From NCBI GenBank assembly GCA_036275695.1, contig DASUDI010000017.1:1-14253 (forward strand): a stretch of 14,253 bases of DNA, written 5' to 3'. The stretch is from Damh-18 sp036275695. Lineage in GTDB: Bacteria > Patescibacteriota > Minisyncoccia > Phycocordibacterales > UBA918. The notes beneath the pieces are model-generated. The model was not told the origin of the DNA. It saw nothing but the letters and a program-made list of their open reading frames with translations, and did no database searches. Position numbers and translations under genes: made by a program. Below are positions 7,563 through 14,180 of the stretch, piece after piece (position 1 is the first letter of the stretch; each line of letters starts with the position of its first letter).

Positions 7563-7575
7563 TATATGCTATACT
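7554..7575. promoter_or_regulatory. Perfect 22-base palindrome, candidate operator
   Basis: The half-site AGTATAGCATA is followed immediately by its exact reverse complement, giving a 22-base palindrome without mismatches. It covers the -10 of the HTH-murA promoter and carries the same TGCTATACT on the opposite strand, pointing toward mreB. A dimeric XRE-family repressor commonly binds this kind of site over its own promoter, and the adjacent gene encodes such a DNA-binding domain. That the MurA fusion binds here is inference. Confidence 0.6.
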
Positions 7576-7582
7576 AGTATTC

Positions 7583-9085
7583 ATGGAAAAACATATGGGA
7601 GCGCATATTGCGGATATTCGTGAGGCACGAGGCATGACGCAGTCAGAATTGGCAAAAATATTAAAGACAACGCAGAGCGCGGTAGCACGTATTGAAACGG
7701 GAAAGCAAAATCTGAGTGCCGATATGCTTAAAAAATTCAGTATCGCGTTAAATAAAAATCTCGTCGCGCTTACCCCGGGTACACTAAATCTGAGTGTTGA
7801 GGGGGGTAAAAAACTCAAAGGAACAATCACCACAAGTACCTCAAAAAATGGTGCGGTTGGACTTTTGTGCGCGGCACTCCTCAATAAAGGAACGACTACG
7901 CTTAAAAAAGTCCCCCGCATCGAGGAAGTGCACCGGCTCGTGGAGGTCTTACAGAGTATTGGCGTGCGCGTTGAGTGGCGTGATAGTGATATTGTCATGA
8001 CGCCACCTAAAAAATTTAACCTTAAAAAAATTGACGTGAACGCCGCGCGTAAGACGCGGAGTATCGTGATGTTCATTGGATCACTTATGCACCATCTCGA
8101 TTCATTCGCGCTTCCCCAATCGGGAGGGTGTAAGCTCGGAAGTCGTACGGTACGACCGCATTTTTACGCACTCGAGAATTTTGGTGTGCATATTGACACT
8201 ACTACCAATGAGTTTCGAGTATCAGTAAATAAAAAATCGCCGCACGAGGTTATTTTATATGAGTCGGGGGATACTGTTACGGAAAATACGCTCACGGCAG
8301 CGGCTCTTACGCCAGGAGTTACCATAATTAAGTATGCCTCTGCAAATTATATGGTTCAGGAACTGTGCGCTTTTCTTGAAGTGTGTGGGGTAACAATCGA
8401 AGGTGTTGGTACGACTACCCTAACCGTACATGGCATCGAATCTATTGACGCTGACATAGAATACACACTCGCGGAGGATCCTACCGACAGTATGTTTTTT
8501 ATCGCTGCGGCAATTGTCACCCGCGCGTCAATTACGATTACCCGATGCCCAATTGAATTTTTAGAGCTTGAATTACTCGTGCTCGAGAAAATGGGTTTTA
8601 TATACACAAAATCAAAACCCTATCGCGCGCACAACGGACGCACGTGGCTCGTGGATATTACCACAAAGCCGAGTTTGCTCACTGCGCCAGAAGACAAGAT
8701 TCACTCACGCCCCTACCCTGGACTAAATGCAGACAACCTACCTTTTTTTGCGGTTATCGCGACTCAGGCAGAAGGTCAAACGCTTATTCATGACTGGATG
8801 TATGAGAAGCGTGCGTTATATTTTACCGAACTCGATAAGCTTGGTGCCGACACGGTGCTTGCTGATCCACACCGAATTTTTATTCACGGTCCTACACCTT
8901 TGCGCCCCAATGAACTCGTGTGCCCTCCTGCACTTCGACCCGCGACCATTCTCCTCATTGCTATGCTTGGCGCAAAGGGGCATTCAGTACTACGAAATAT
9001 TTACAGTATCAATCGAGGATATGAAAATCTTGTAGAACGTCTTTGTACGCTTGGTGCCGAGGTGCGATACTTGCAAGAGTATTAG
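7583..9085 (+). CDS. murA: UDP-GlcNAc 1-carboxyvinyltransferase (MurA) with N-terminal XRE HTH domain
   Basis: The 500-residue protein joins two domains. Residues 4-60 are an XRE/Cro-type helix-turn-helix (IADIREARGMTQSELAKILK..., recognition segment TTQSAVARIETGK). From about residue 68 it is a full MurA/EPSP-synthase-type transferase of normal length (~430). It should transfer enolpyruvate from PEP to UDP-GlcNAc, the first committed step of peptidoglycan synthesis. Family catalytic residues are in place: Lys88-Asn89 (SKNGA), Cys183 in GGCKLGSR (the fosfomycin-target position), Asp384 in LNADNLPFF, and Arg478 in NRGYE. The HTH is in the same uninterrupted frame, so this is a true fusion. The upstream palindrome suggests autoregulation. 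ATG 7583 is preferred; Met5 at 7595 is possible and would keep the HTH. A strong terminator follows. Confidence 0.92.
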   Translation: MEKHMGAHIADIREARGMTQSELAKILKTTQSAVARIETGKQNLSADMLKKFSIALNKNLVALTPGTLNLSVEGGKKLKGTITTSTSKNGAVGLLCAALLNKGTTTLKKVPRIEEVHRLVEVLQSIGVRVEWRDSDIVMTPPKKFNLKKIDVNAARKTRSIVMFIGSLMHHLDSFALPQSGGCKLGSRTVRPHFYALENFGVHIDTTTNEFRVSVNKKSPHEVILYESGDTVTENTLTAAALTPGVTIIKYASANYMVQELCAFLEVCGVTIEGVGTTTLTVHGIESIDADIEYTLAEDPTDSMFFIAAAIVTRASITITRCPIEFLELELLVLEKMGFIYTKSKPYRAHNGRTWLVDITTKPSLLTAPEDKIHSRPYPGLNADNLPFFAVIATQAEGQTLIHDWMYEKRALYFTELDKLGADTVLADPHRIFIHGPTPLRPNELVCPPALRPATILLIAMLGAKGHSVLRNIYSINRGYENLVERLCTLGAEVRYLQEY

Positions 9086-9096
9086 CGTTGGGGGGT

Positions 9097-9139
9097 ATAC
9101 GGCCGTGGCACCGAAGGTGCCACGGCCGTATTCTTTTTT
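9097..9139 (+). terminator. Strong intrinsic terminator after murA
   Basis: A perfect 16-bp GC-rich stem (9097-9112 with 9116-9131) with a GAA loop is followed by a T-run at 9134-9139. It separates murA from the priA-def-fmt group. Confidence 0.92.
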
Positions 9140-9165
9140 GCGTGTTACCATTCCTTTGCTAGAAT
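9138..9165 (+). promoter_or_regulatory. Promoter of the priA-like gene
   Basis: An extended -10, TGC-TAGAAT (9157-9165), ends 6 bases before the ATG at 9172. TTGCGT at 9138-9143 is a possible weak -35 with 16-base spacing. It starts inside the T-run of the preceding terminator. No Shine-Dalgarno is seen, so the mRNA is probably leaderless. Confidence 0.55.
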
Positions 9166-9171
9166 ACTCAA

Positions 9172-11061
9172 ATGTTTGTGATTACGGTCGTTCCCTTAAA
9201 GCGTGGGATTATTTCAGATACACTTTCGTACTATTCAGGTGAGACATATGCTGAGGGAACCATTATCACTATTCCTGTGCGTAATGCCACGGCGCTTGGT
9301 TTGGTTATTCAGTCTGAGACCGTGAGCGCTGCAAAAACGGCACTCAGAGCAGCAACATTTTCATTAAAAAAATTACCCTTTCAAAAAGACGCCCCCATTC
9401 TCGGTGTGGCATACATGCAAACCGCGAATGAATTAACGCGCCGCTACCCCTCATCTCTCGGAGCAATTCTTTACAACCTACTTCCACCAGAAATCCGTAA
9501 TGGTGACATACCATTTCCCCACGTGCGTCACGCTCCGGTGTCAGAAGCACTGTCTCCTGAGGTATTTCAAGCACCCTATACGGATAGAATGCGCTCATAT
9601 CGTTCGCTTGTGCGCGAAGCGTTTGCTCGTTCTGGATCAGTGTTGCTTGTTGCGCCAACATCAATTGATGCTGATACGATTTGTGAGGAATTGGAAAATG
9701 GTATTGATGATCGCATCATCGTATTGACCGCCACAAAAACAAAGTCGGAACTCAAAAAAGCCTATACGATGCTTGATGATTATTCAAAGACAAAACTCAT
9801 AATCGCTACACCGTCACATGCGATTATTGAGCGACATGACATTACCCTAGTCATTATGGAGCAGGTACGCTCGCCACATTATATCGAAATGACGCGTCCC
9901 TATCTCGATTATCGCGATGTACTCCGGATACATGCTCGGTACTCAGGGAGACGGTTGATATTTGCTGATATTCTTCCACGGACTGAGGAGGAGGCGTGTC
10001 GTAGAGATGAAATATACGCAACATATGGAGAGACACCAAAACGAATTGAAATGCAGTGCGCGGTCACTATTACTGATATGCAACGAAATCTGAATGACGT
10101 TAAGGATTTCGCGCTTATCGCGCCCACAACCGTAGACGCAATCAAGGACGCGCGAAGGCGTAAAGGGAACATATTTCTTTTCTCTCCTCGCCGAGGTCTT
10201 GCGCCCGTTGTCTCATGCGTTGATTGTGGATATATTTTTCGTTCACCAGAAAGTGGTGCTCCCTATTCACTTTTGCGCGTGCACAAAGGTGATGTGGAAG
10301 AGCGGTGGTTTGTATGCCCCGCTTCGGGTGAACGAAAACGTGCCGCTGATGTGTGTGAATCGTGTGGATCATGGCGCCTACGTGAGCGTGGTATTGGTAT
10401 TCAGCACGTATATGATGAGTTGCATAAGCTCTTCCCCACAACACCTATTATACTTTTTGATCACCTTACCGCGCGCACCTATAAGAAAGCACTTTTTTTG
10501 CGTGATAATTTCTACAAAACACGTGGCGCAATATTACTAGGTACACAAATGGCGATTCCCTACCTCAACAAGCCAGTTATGCTTTCATGTGTCGTGAATA
10601 TGGATGCACTTCTCGCAACACCTACGTGGCGCGTCGAGGAAGAAAATCTCGCGCTCTTGCTCACGATACGCGAGCGCACAAGTACGTCTATGGTGATACA
10701 GACTCGTTCTCCTGACGTTGAGTTGCTTTCATGGGTGAAGCAAGGTGTTGTTGAGCAATTTTATACTGAGGAGTTGAAGGTGCGCGCAAATTTCAACTAC
10801 CCGCCGTTTGTTACGTTCATTCACGCCACCTGGCAAGGTACGGAGGAACAGGTGCGTACGATAGAACAAGAGATCAAGACGACGCTTGCATCGTATAAAG
10901 TTACGACCTATCCAAATCCTGTAACAACTAGGGATAAGATGATTATGCACGCCTTGGTTCGGGTACCCCGTGGCTCGTGGCCTGATGAAAAGCTCATGCA
11001 CCTGTTACGGGCTATACACCCATCGGTGCGACTTATGGTAAATCCAGACAGAATTGTCTAG
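9172..11061 (+). CDS. priA: PriA-like primosomal protein N', helicase motifs lost
   Basis: The 629-residue protein aligns by landmarks with PriA along its length: the N-terminal 3'-end-binding region (VITVVPLKRGIISDTLSYY...), a helicase-like core, a Cys-rich insertion, GTQM at 457-460, and the C-terminal YPPF at 543-546. PriA restarts replication at stalled forks. The ATPase signatures are gone. Where GVTGSGKTE belongs there is PYTDRMRSYRSLVREAF (135-151). The DEEH motif reads IMEQV (228-232). GSATPS is replaced by FADILPR. GRAGR is replaced by a RERTST-like stretch (500-505). The zinc region keeps only five Cys (349, 352, 382, 395, 398) of the usual eight. It is therefore probably an inactive helicase that acts as a structural or loading factor. 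No frameshift or stop is seen, so it is not a fresh pseudogene. The neighbours def and fmt support the assignment. Confidence 0.82.
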   Translation: MFVITVVPLKRGIISDTLSYYSGETYAEGTIITIPVRNATALGLVIQSETVSAAKTALRAATFSLKKLPFQKDAPILGVAYMQTANELTRRYPSSLGAILYNLLPPEIRNGDIPFPHVRHAPVSEALSPEVFQAPYTDRMRSYRSLVREAFARSGSVLLVAPTSIDADTICEELENGIDDRIIVLTATKTKSELKKAYTMLDDYSKTKLIIATPSHAIIERHDITLVIMEQVRSPHYIEMTRPYLDYRDVLRIHARYSGRRLIFADILPRTEEEACRRDEIYATYGETPKRIEMQCAVTITDMQRNLNDVKDFALIAPTTVDAIKDARRRKGNIFLFSPRRGLAPVVSCVDCGYIFRSPESGAPYSLLRVHKGDVEERWFVCPASGERKRAADVCESCGSWRLRERGIGIQHVYDELHKLFPTTPIILFDHLTARTYKKALFLRDNFYKTRGAILLGTQMAIPYLNKPVMLSCVVNMDALLATPTWRVEEENLALLLTIRERTSTSMVIQTRSPDVELLSWVKQGVVEQFYTEELKVRANFNYPPFVTFIHATWQGTEEQVRTIEQEIKTTLASYKVTTYPNPVTTRDKMIMHALVRVPRGSWPDEKLMHLLRAIHPSVRLMVNPDRIV

Positions 11062-11087
11062 GGATTTCAAAAAGTACGTGAGTGAGG

Positions 11088-11093
11088 TATAGT
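11088..11093 (+). promoter_or_regulatory. -10-like hexamer before def
   Basis: TATAGT ends 9 bases before the ATG at 11103, within the 41-base gap after priA. No Shine-Dalgarno precedes this ATG. It suggests a separate short-leader or leaderless transcript for def-fmt in addition to read-through from priA. It would lie inside the coding region if the in-frame GTG at 11082 were the start. Confidence 0.4.
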
Positions 11094-11102
11094 GTGCATT
11101 AT

Positions 11103-11651
11103 ATGGCATTGTTAGTACCACAAAACCACCCCGCGCTCCACTCGATTGCAGATGAAGTGTTGCCAGAGGAAATTACCTCACCGAAGATACAAAAAGTTAT
11201 TCGCGATATGCGGAAAGCGTTGAATGACTATAATGTCGAGGGTTTTAGTGGTGTGGCTATTGCGGCGCCACAAATAGGGATACCCCTCCGTATTTTTATT
11301 GTGCATGATACCAATACTGAGCGCGATGAAAAAAATATTATCCCTGACCTGGTAGCTATCAATCCACGCATTATCAAAGTCTCAAAACAAAAACACATAG
11401 TTGGCGAAGGGTGTCTTTCGGTGGGCGAGCAGTATGGCGCGGTAGAGCGTGCCAAGAACGCGACACTCAGAGCATATGATGAACATGGTACGCTCTATGA
11501 GCGCGGGGCGGGAGGCATTCTTGCTCAAATATTTCAACATGAAGTTGATCATCTTGACGGTATACTTTTTACTGATAGAGCAGAAAAAGTATGGCACAAG
11601 GACGATCTCCATGCGCAACGTCTCCAAGAGGCAGATGAGTCACACACTTAG
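11103..11651 (+). CDS. def: Peptide deformylase
   Basis: The 182-residue protein has all three deformylase motifs: GVAIAAPQIG (50-59, canonical GxGxAAxQ with Ala-Ile for Gly-Leu), EGCLS (102-106) and QHEVDH (145-150). Metal ligands should be Cys104, His146 and His150, with Glu147 as catalytic base. It removes the formyl group from nascent proteins in the cytoplasm, undoing the modification made by Fmt, whose gene follows directly. An in-frame GTG lies at 11082. I chose the ATG at 11103 because MALLVPQNHPALH matches the usual family N-terminus and a -10-like TATAGT sits between the two. The C-terminal tail beyond the last helix is short and charged. Confidence 0.95.
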   Translation: MALLVPQNHPALHSIADEVLPEEITSPKIQKVIRDMRKALNDYNVEGFSGVAIAAPQIGIPLRIFIVHDTNTERDEKNIIPDLVAINPRIIKVSKQKHIVGEGCLSVGEQYGAVERAKNATLRAYDEHGTLYERGAGGILAQIFQHEVDHLDGILFTDRAEKVWHKDDLHAQRLQEADESHT

Positions 11652-11652
11652 T

Positions 11653-12525
11653 ATGCGAGAGGAACTACCAAAGATTGTGTTTTTTGGAACGCCAGATATC
11701 GCGGTGTGGGTACTTAGTGAACTTGAATGGTGTGGCATTGTGCCATCACTCATTGTGACAAAACCTGATACGCCACAAGGGAGAAAGATGATTATGACAG
11801 CTTCACCAGTATCAGTGTGGGCACAAGAGCGAGGTATAGAAGTGTACAAGCCACCAACTTTGAAATCTGATGAGGTAATAGAGAAATTACGTGACTGCGG
11901 GGGAGAGTTATTCATTGTGGCAGCATATGGGAAAATTATACCGCAACACATACTCGATATTCCCAAATACGGAACACTAAATGTACACCCATCCCTCCTC
12001 CCTTTACTTCGTGGCGCAAGCCCCATACGATCGGCAATTCTCAATGATATGCATCATACGGGCGTGAGTATCATGCTACTTACCGCAGGTATGGATGAGG
12101 GTCCGATTCTCGCGCAACGCGCGGTAGATATTTCACCACATGAGTGGCCAATCTCAGGTAGAGTGCTCGATGAGCGCTTGTCGCGCGTGGGGGGCGTGCT
12201 TTTGGCGGAAACGATACCTTTGTGGGTGCGAGGAGATATCGCTCCAACAGAACAAGAACACTCGCGCGCGACATACACCAAAAAAATTACTAAGGATATG
12301 GCAGAGATATCACTTGCTGATGACTCATACCAAAATCTGCTAAAAATTAAAGCTTATGATGGATGGCCTACCGCGTATTTCTTTTATGAAAAAAATGGAA
12401 AGCGTGTACGTATAAACATCATAGATGCCCATATAGAAGATAATGCGCTCACACTTACGCGCGTAGTACCTGAGGGGAAAAAAGAGATGTCGTGGGAGAC
12501 ATTTCTTCGTGGTGAGGGAGTATAA
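11653..12525 (+). CDS. fmt: Methionyl-tRNA formyltransferase
   Basis: The 290-residue protein formylates the initiator Met-tRNA. The N-terminal Rossmann domain starts KIVFFGTPD (7-15). The catalytic set is visible: Asn110 and His112 in LNVHPSLLP, and Asp148 in GMDEGPIL. RATYTKKITKDMAEI marks the linker into a C-terminal OB-fold domain that looks complete but short. The ATG at 11653 lies one base after the def stop and puts GTPD at residue 12, close to its place in E. coli Fmt. An alternative in-frame ATG at 11635 overlaps the end of def by 17 bases and has AAGAGG three bases before it, too close for a good ribosome site. Translational coupling with def is likely. A GC-rich hairpin follows the stop by two bases. 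Confidence 0.93.
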   Translation: MREELPKIVFFGTPDIAVWVLSELEWCGIVPSLIVTKPDTPQGRKMIMTASPVSVWAQERGIEVYKPPTLKSDEVIEKLRDCGGELFIVAAYGKIIPQHILDIPKYGTLNVHPSLLPLLRGASPIRSAILNDMHHTGVSIMLLTAGMDEGPILAQRAVDISPHEWPISGRVLDERLSRVGGVLLAETIPLWVRGDIAPTEQEHSRATYTKKITKDMAEISLADDSYQNLLKIKAYDGWPTAYFFYEKNGKRVRINIIDAHIEDNALTLTRVVPEGKKEMSWETFLRGEGV

Positions 12526-12527
12526 CA

Positions 12528-12550
12528 AGGCGCGCCCTTCGGGCGCGCCT
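12528..12550. terminator. GC-rich hairpin between convergent fmt and hpf
   Basis: A perfect 10-bp stem made almost only of G and C (12528-12537 with 12541-12550) is closed by a TTC loop, or read as C(TTCG)G, a very stable tetraloop. It lies two bases after the fmt stop and 28 bases past the hpf stop, so it can end transcripts from both sides. Neither strand has a clear T-run right after the stem, so termination may be weak or the hairpin may act mainly as a 3'-end stabiliser. Confidence 0.65.
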
Positions 12551-12577
12551 GTACAAAATATATATTTTCACGCGATG

Positions 12578-12940
12578 CTACCGTAATCGCAGCATCTGTT
12601 TTATTCTTTGTCCTCCGCGTTTCATGATACTCTGCTCTCGCGTTCTGTCATGGATAAGTTTTCGCTTAATTTCATCTCGTACTTCGTCTATCGCGTGTTC
12701 CATTTGATCTTCGGTAGCCGTTGTGTAGAATACTTTTCCGCCAACAGTGAGATTCATGTCCATCTTAAAAATTTTACCTGAGTGATGATCTCCGATTTTT
12801 TCAAAAATCACTTCCGCGTGTGCTGTTTCTTTCTCACCAATAAATTTACCTAATGCATCAAATTTTTGATGTACGACTGATTCGAGTCCTGGTGTTACGG
12901 TGTAATTCGTCGTCTTAATGGATATTGTGGGAAATGCCAT
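12578..12940 (-). CDS. hpf: Ribosome hibernation-promoting factor / RaiA, short form
   Basis: This 120-residue protein belongs to the HPF/RaiA (sigma-54 modulation) family. It shows the beta-alpha-beta-beta-beta-alpha order: MAFPTISIKTTNYTVTPGLESVVHQKF start, central MDMNLTVGGKVFYTTATEDQMEHAIDEV, then a basic C-terminal helix (IKRKLIHDRTREQ...). The family binds the 30S decoding site and idles ribosomes during stress or starvation. It is the short form, without the C-terminal dimerisation domain of long HPF, and ends in a basic tail (RIKQMLRLR) that should bind rRNA. It is last of four leftward genes, 22 bases after the DUF167 gene's stop. AATTAT lies 6 bases before the ATG, a weak -10 candidate; there is no Shine-Dalgarno. 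Confidence 0.88.
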   Translation of the reverse strand: MAFPTISIKTTNYTVTPGLESVVHQKFDALGKFIGEKETAHAEVIFEKIGDHHSGKIFKMDMNLTVGGKVFYTTATEDQMEHAIDEVRDEIKRKLIHDRTREQSIMKRGGQRIKQMLRLR

Positions 12941-12962
12941 ATTTTTATAATTACCCTAATAA

Positions 12963-13184
12963 CTACTGTTCTACACTATACATTTTAGTCGAAGATTGGT
13001 GTCCTGTCAGTAGGCGCACTGAGGTAATCGGCACCGTGTATATAGTGGCAATAATTTCGCGTATGCGCTTGTTTGCCATATTTCTCTCGGCTGGTTCTTT
13101 TACGGCAATAGTATAAACATTTTCACTTTCATGCGATACGCGCTCTTTTCGAGCGTGTGGGACCGCATGGACGCGTACATACAT
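12963..13184 (-). CDS. DUF167 (YggU-like) family protein
   Basis: The 73-residue protein matches the small DUF167/YggU family. The core VKEPAERNMANKRIREIIA stands for the family pattern V-x-(P)-x-E-G-x-ANK, and VRLLTGHQSSTKMYSV for the conserved (I/V)xxGxxSxxK stretch near the C-terminus. The family Gly before xANK is replaced (ERNMANK). The cellular role of the family is not established. The gene starts 10 bases after the glutaredoxin stop and ends 22 bases before hpf, so it is in the same transcript. No Shine-Dalgarno is visible before the ATG. Confidence 0.82.
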   Translation of the reverse strand: MYVRVHAVPHARKERVSHESENVYTIAVKEPAERNMANKRIREIIATIYTVPITSVRLLTGHQSSTKMYSVEQ

Positions 13185-13194
13185 ACTGAGTTAA

Positions 13195-13479
13195 TTACGC
13201 AGAACAAGTTTTGCTATCCACGGTAGTAGGATTGACGCTTTTTTGAGTACTGCTCGAAAATTTCTGTTCTAGGTATTCATTTATCGCGCTCGCGTTGTAC
13301 ATCATGATGTCACCATCAACCATAAATGGAACTTGGTGTTTCCCTCCAAGCGCTACTAATTCATCCCACACACCTTCGGTACCGATATTTTTTTCTATAA
13401 AAGGTATTTGGTACGCATCAACAACCGCAAGTACACGCGCCGAAAATGGGCATCCTGTTTTTAAGTATAAGGTAATCAT
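13195..13479 (-). CDS. Glutaredoxin-like thioredoxin-fold protein (CPFS)
   Basis: The 94-residue protein has a glutaredoxin fold: a first strand ITLYLKTG, then the active-site motif CPFS at residues 9-12, the family cis-Pro in HQVPFMVDG (about 48-56), and a C-terminal helix SAINEYLEQKF. The second active-site Cys is Ser, as in monothiol glutaredoxins, though the rest does not carry the CGFS signature of Fe-S carrier types. A tail of about 20 polar residues ends KTCSA, giving one more Cys close to the C-terminus. It should act in thiol exchange or deglutathionylation in the cytoplasm; the substrate is unknown. It starts three bases after the stop of the PEBP gene, and is probably translated from the same mRNA. 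Confidence 0.82.
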   Translation of the reverse strand: MITLYLKTGCPFSARVLAVVDAYQIPFIEKNIGTEGVWDELVALGGKHQVPFMVDGDIMMYNASAINEYLEQKFSSSTQKSVNPTTVDSKTCSA

Positions 13480-13482
13480 ATT

Positions 13483-14085
13483 TTATTGAGGTGATATAGT
13501 ACGTTTATAGGTGCCAATAAGTTCTGCTTTTGCAATCGCTATGCTTTTTGATGCTTCTTCTACTTCGAATAATGTGGGCTGCTTGATAAAGGTAAGTGGT
13601 TGTGAGAGCGCGTATAATCGGAATACGTAGCGATGCTCACCATCGGGTGGACAAGGACCAATGTATTCCATTTTCCCAAGGGAGTTTAGTCCAAGATTGC
13701 CAACCCCTACCCCATCTTCTATTGAAGTAGTATCTGGGGGTATGTTGTAGAGTACCCAGTGGTCAAAGTGAGATATGCCCATTTTTTCTTTTACTGCCAC
13801 GGGAATGTCTGGATCGTCCATGACAAGTGCCAACGAGTGTGTACCTTCGGGTACGTGTTGGATGGTAAGCGGAATGGAGATGTTCTCACCATCACAGGTA
13901 TACATCGGTGGTATCGCTTCATTATGCGCAAACGCGGGTGAAGTAAGGGTAAGTGTATTCACGACTGTTGTATGTGAAGTTGGTAATGTGGTGTGAGGTG
14001 CTGTGGTATTTTGCATAAATACCAAAAATGCTCCGACCGTGACTATGAGCGTCATAGCGCCGAGCATCAAAAATGCATATCTCAC
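13483..14085 (-). CDS. YbhB/YbcL-type PEBP family protein, membrane-anchored
   Basis: The protein (200 residues from the GTG at 14085) has a short hydrophobic N-terminal segment (about residues 4-24, MLGAMTLIVTVGAFLVFM) acting as signal or membrane anchor, a Thr/Ser-rich spacer, then a PEBP domain. Family motifs are clear: LTSPAF, IPPMYTCDGENIS, SLALVMDDPDIP, DHWVLYNIP, and GPCPPDGEHRYVFRLYAL. No lipobox Cys follows the hydrophobic part. The domain should lie outside the membrane; family members bind small anionic or phospho-ligands, but the function here is unknown. The frame stays open to an ATG at 14151. I prefer GTG 14085 because an extended -10 (TGCTATACT) lies inside the longer version, 6 bases before this GTG, and the GTG starts right at the anchor. 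It is first of four leftward genes. Confidence 0.85.
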   Translation of the reverse strand: MRYAFLMLGAMTLIVTVGAFLVFMQNTTAPHTTLPTSHTTVVNTLTLTSPAFAHNEAIPPMYTCDGENISIPLTIQHVPEGTHSLALVMDDPDIPVAVKEKMGISHFDHWVLYNIPPDTTSIEDGVGVGNLGLNSLGKMEYIGPCPPDGEHRYVFRLYALSQPLTFIKQPTLFEVEEASKSIAIAKAELIGTYKRTISPQ

Positions 14086-14091
14086 TCCCAC

Positions 14092-14100
14092 AGTATAGCA
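14092..14100 (-). promoter_or_regulatory. Extended -10 promoter of the ybhB-like operon
   Basis: Read leftward, TGC-TATACT ends 6 bases before the GTG at 14085. It is identical over nine bases to the -10 of the HTH-murA promoter, and ten bases (ATGCTATACT) are shared with the operator half there. No clear -35 is seen, as is common for extended -10 promoters. It should drive ybhB-like, glutaredoxin, DUF167 and hpf as a leaderless or near-leaderless mRNA. Confidence 0.55.
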
Positions 14101-14180
14101 TTTGCGAAATGTGAAATTTTGGGTACAATGCACAGACTTGTGGGTGAACATATATCGTCCTACAAGAGAGCTATATACAT

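Larger units (their letters stand above)
7549..7575 (+). promoter_or_regulatory. Promoter of the HTH-murA gene
   Basis: An extended -10, TGC-TATACT, occupies 7567-7575, with TTGAAA at 7549-7554 as a possible -35 at a short 15-base spacing. The -10 ends 7 bases before the ATG at 7583, so the transcript would be leaderless or nearly so. The ATG at 7595 would then have a leader of about a dozen bases. The -10 lies wholly inside the 22-base palindrome. Confidence 0.6.

Noticed and set aside
11082..11102. GTG start at 11082 for def
   Set aside because: The -10-like TATAGT would lie inside the gene and the added seven residues do not belong to the family N-terminus.
14086..14151. ATG start at 14151 for the PEBP gene
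   Set aside because: The added 22 residues are polar and not signal-like, and the extended -10 promoter lies within them.
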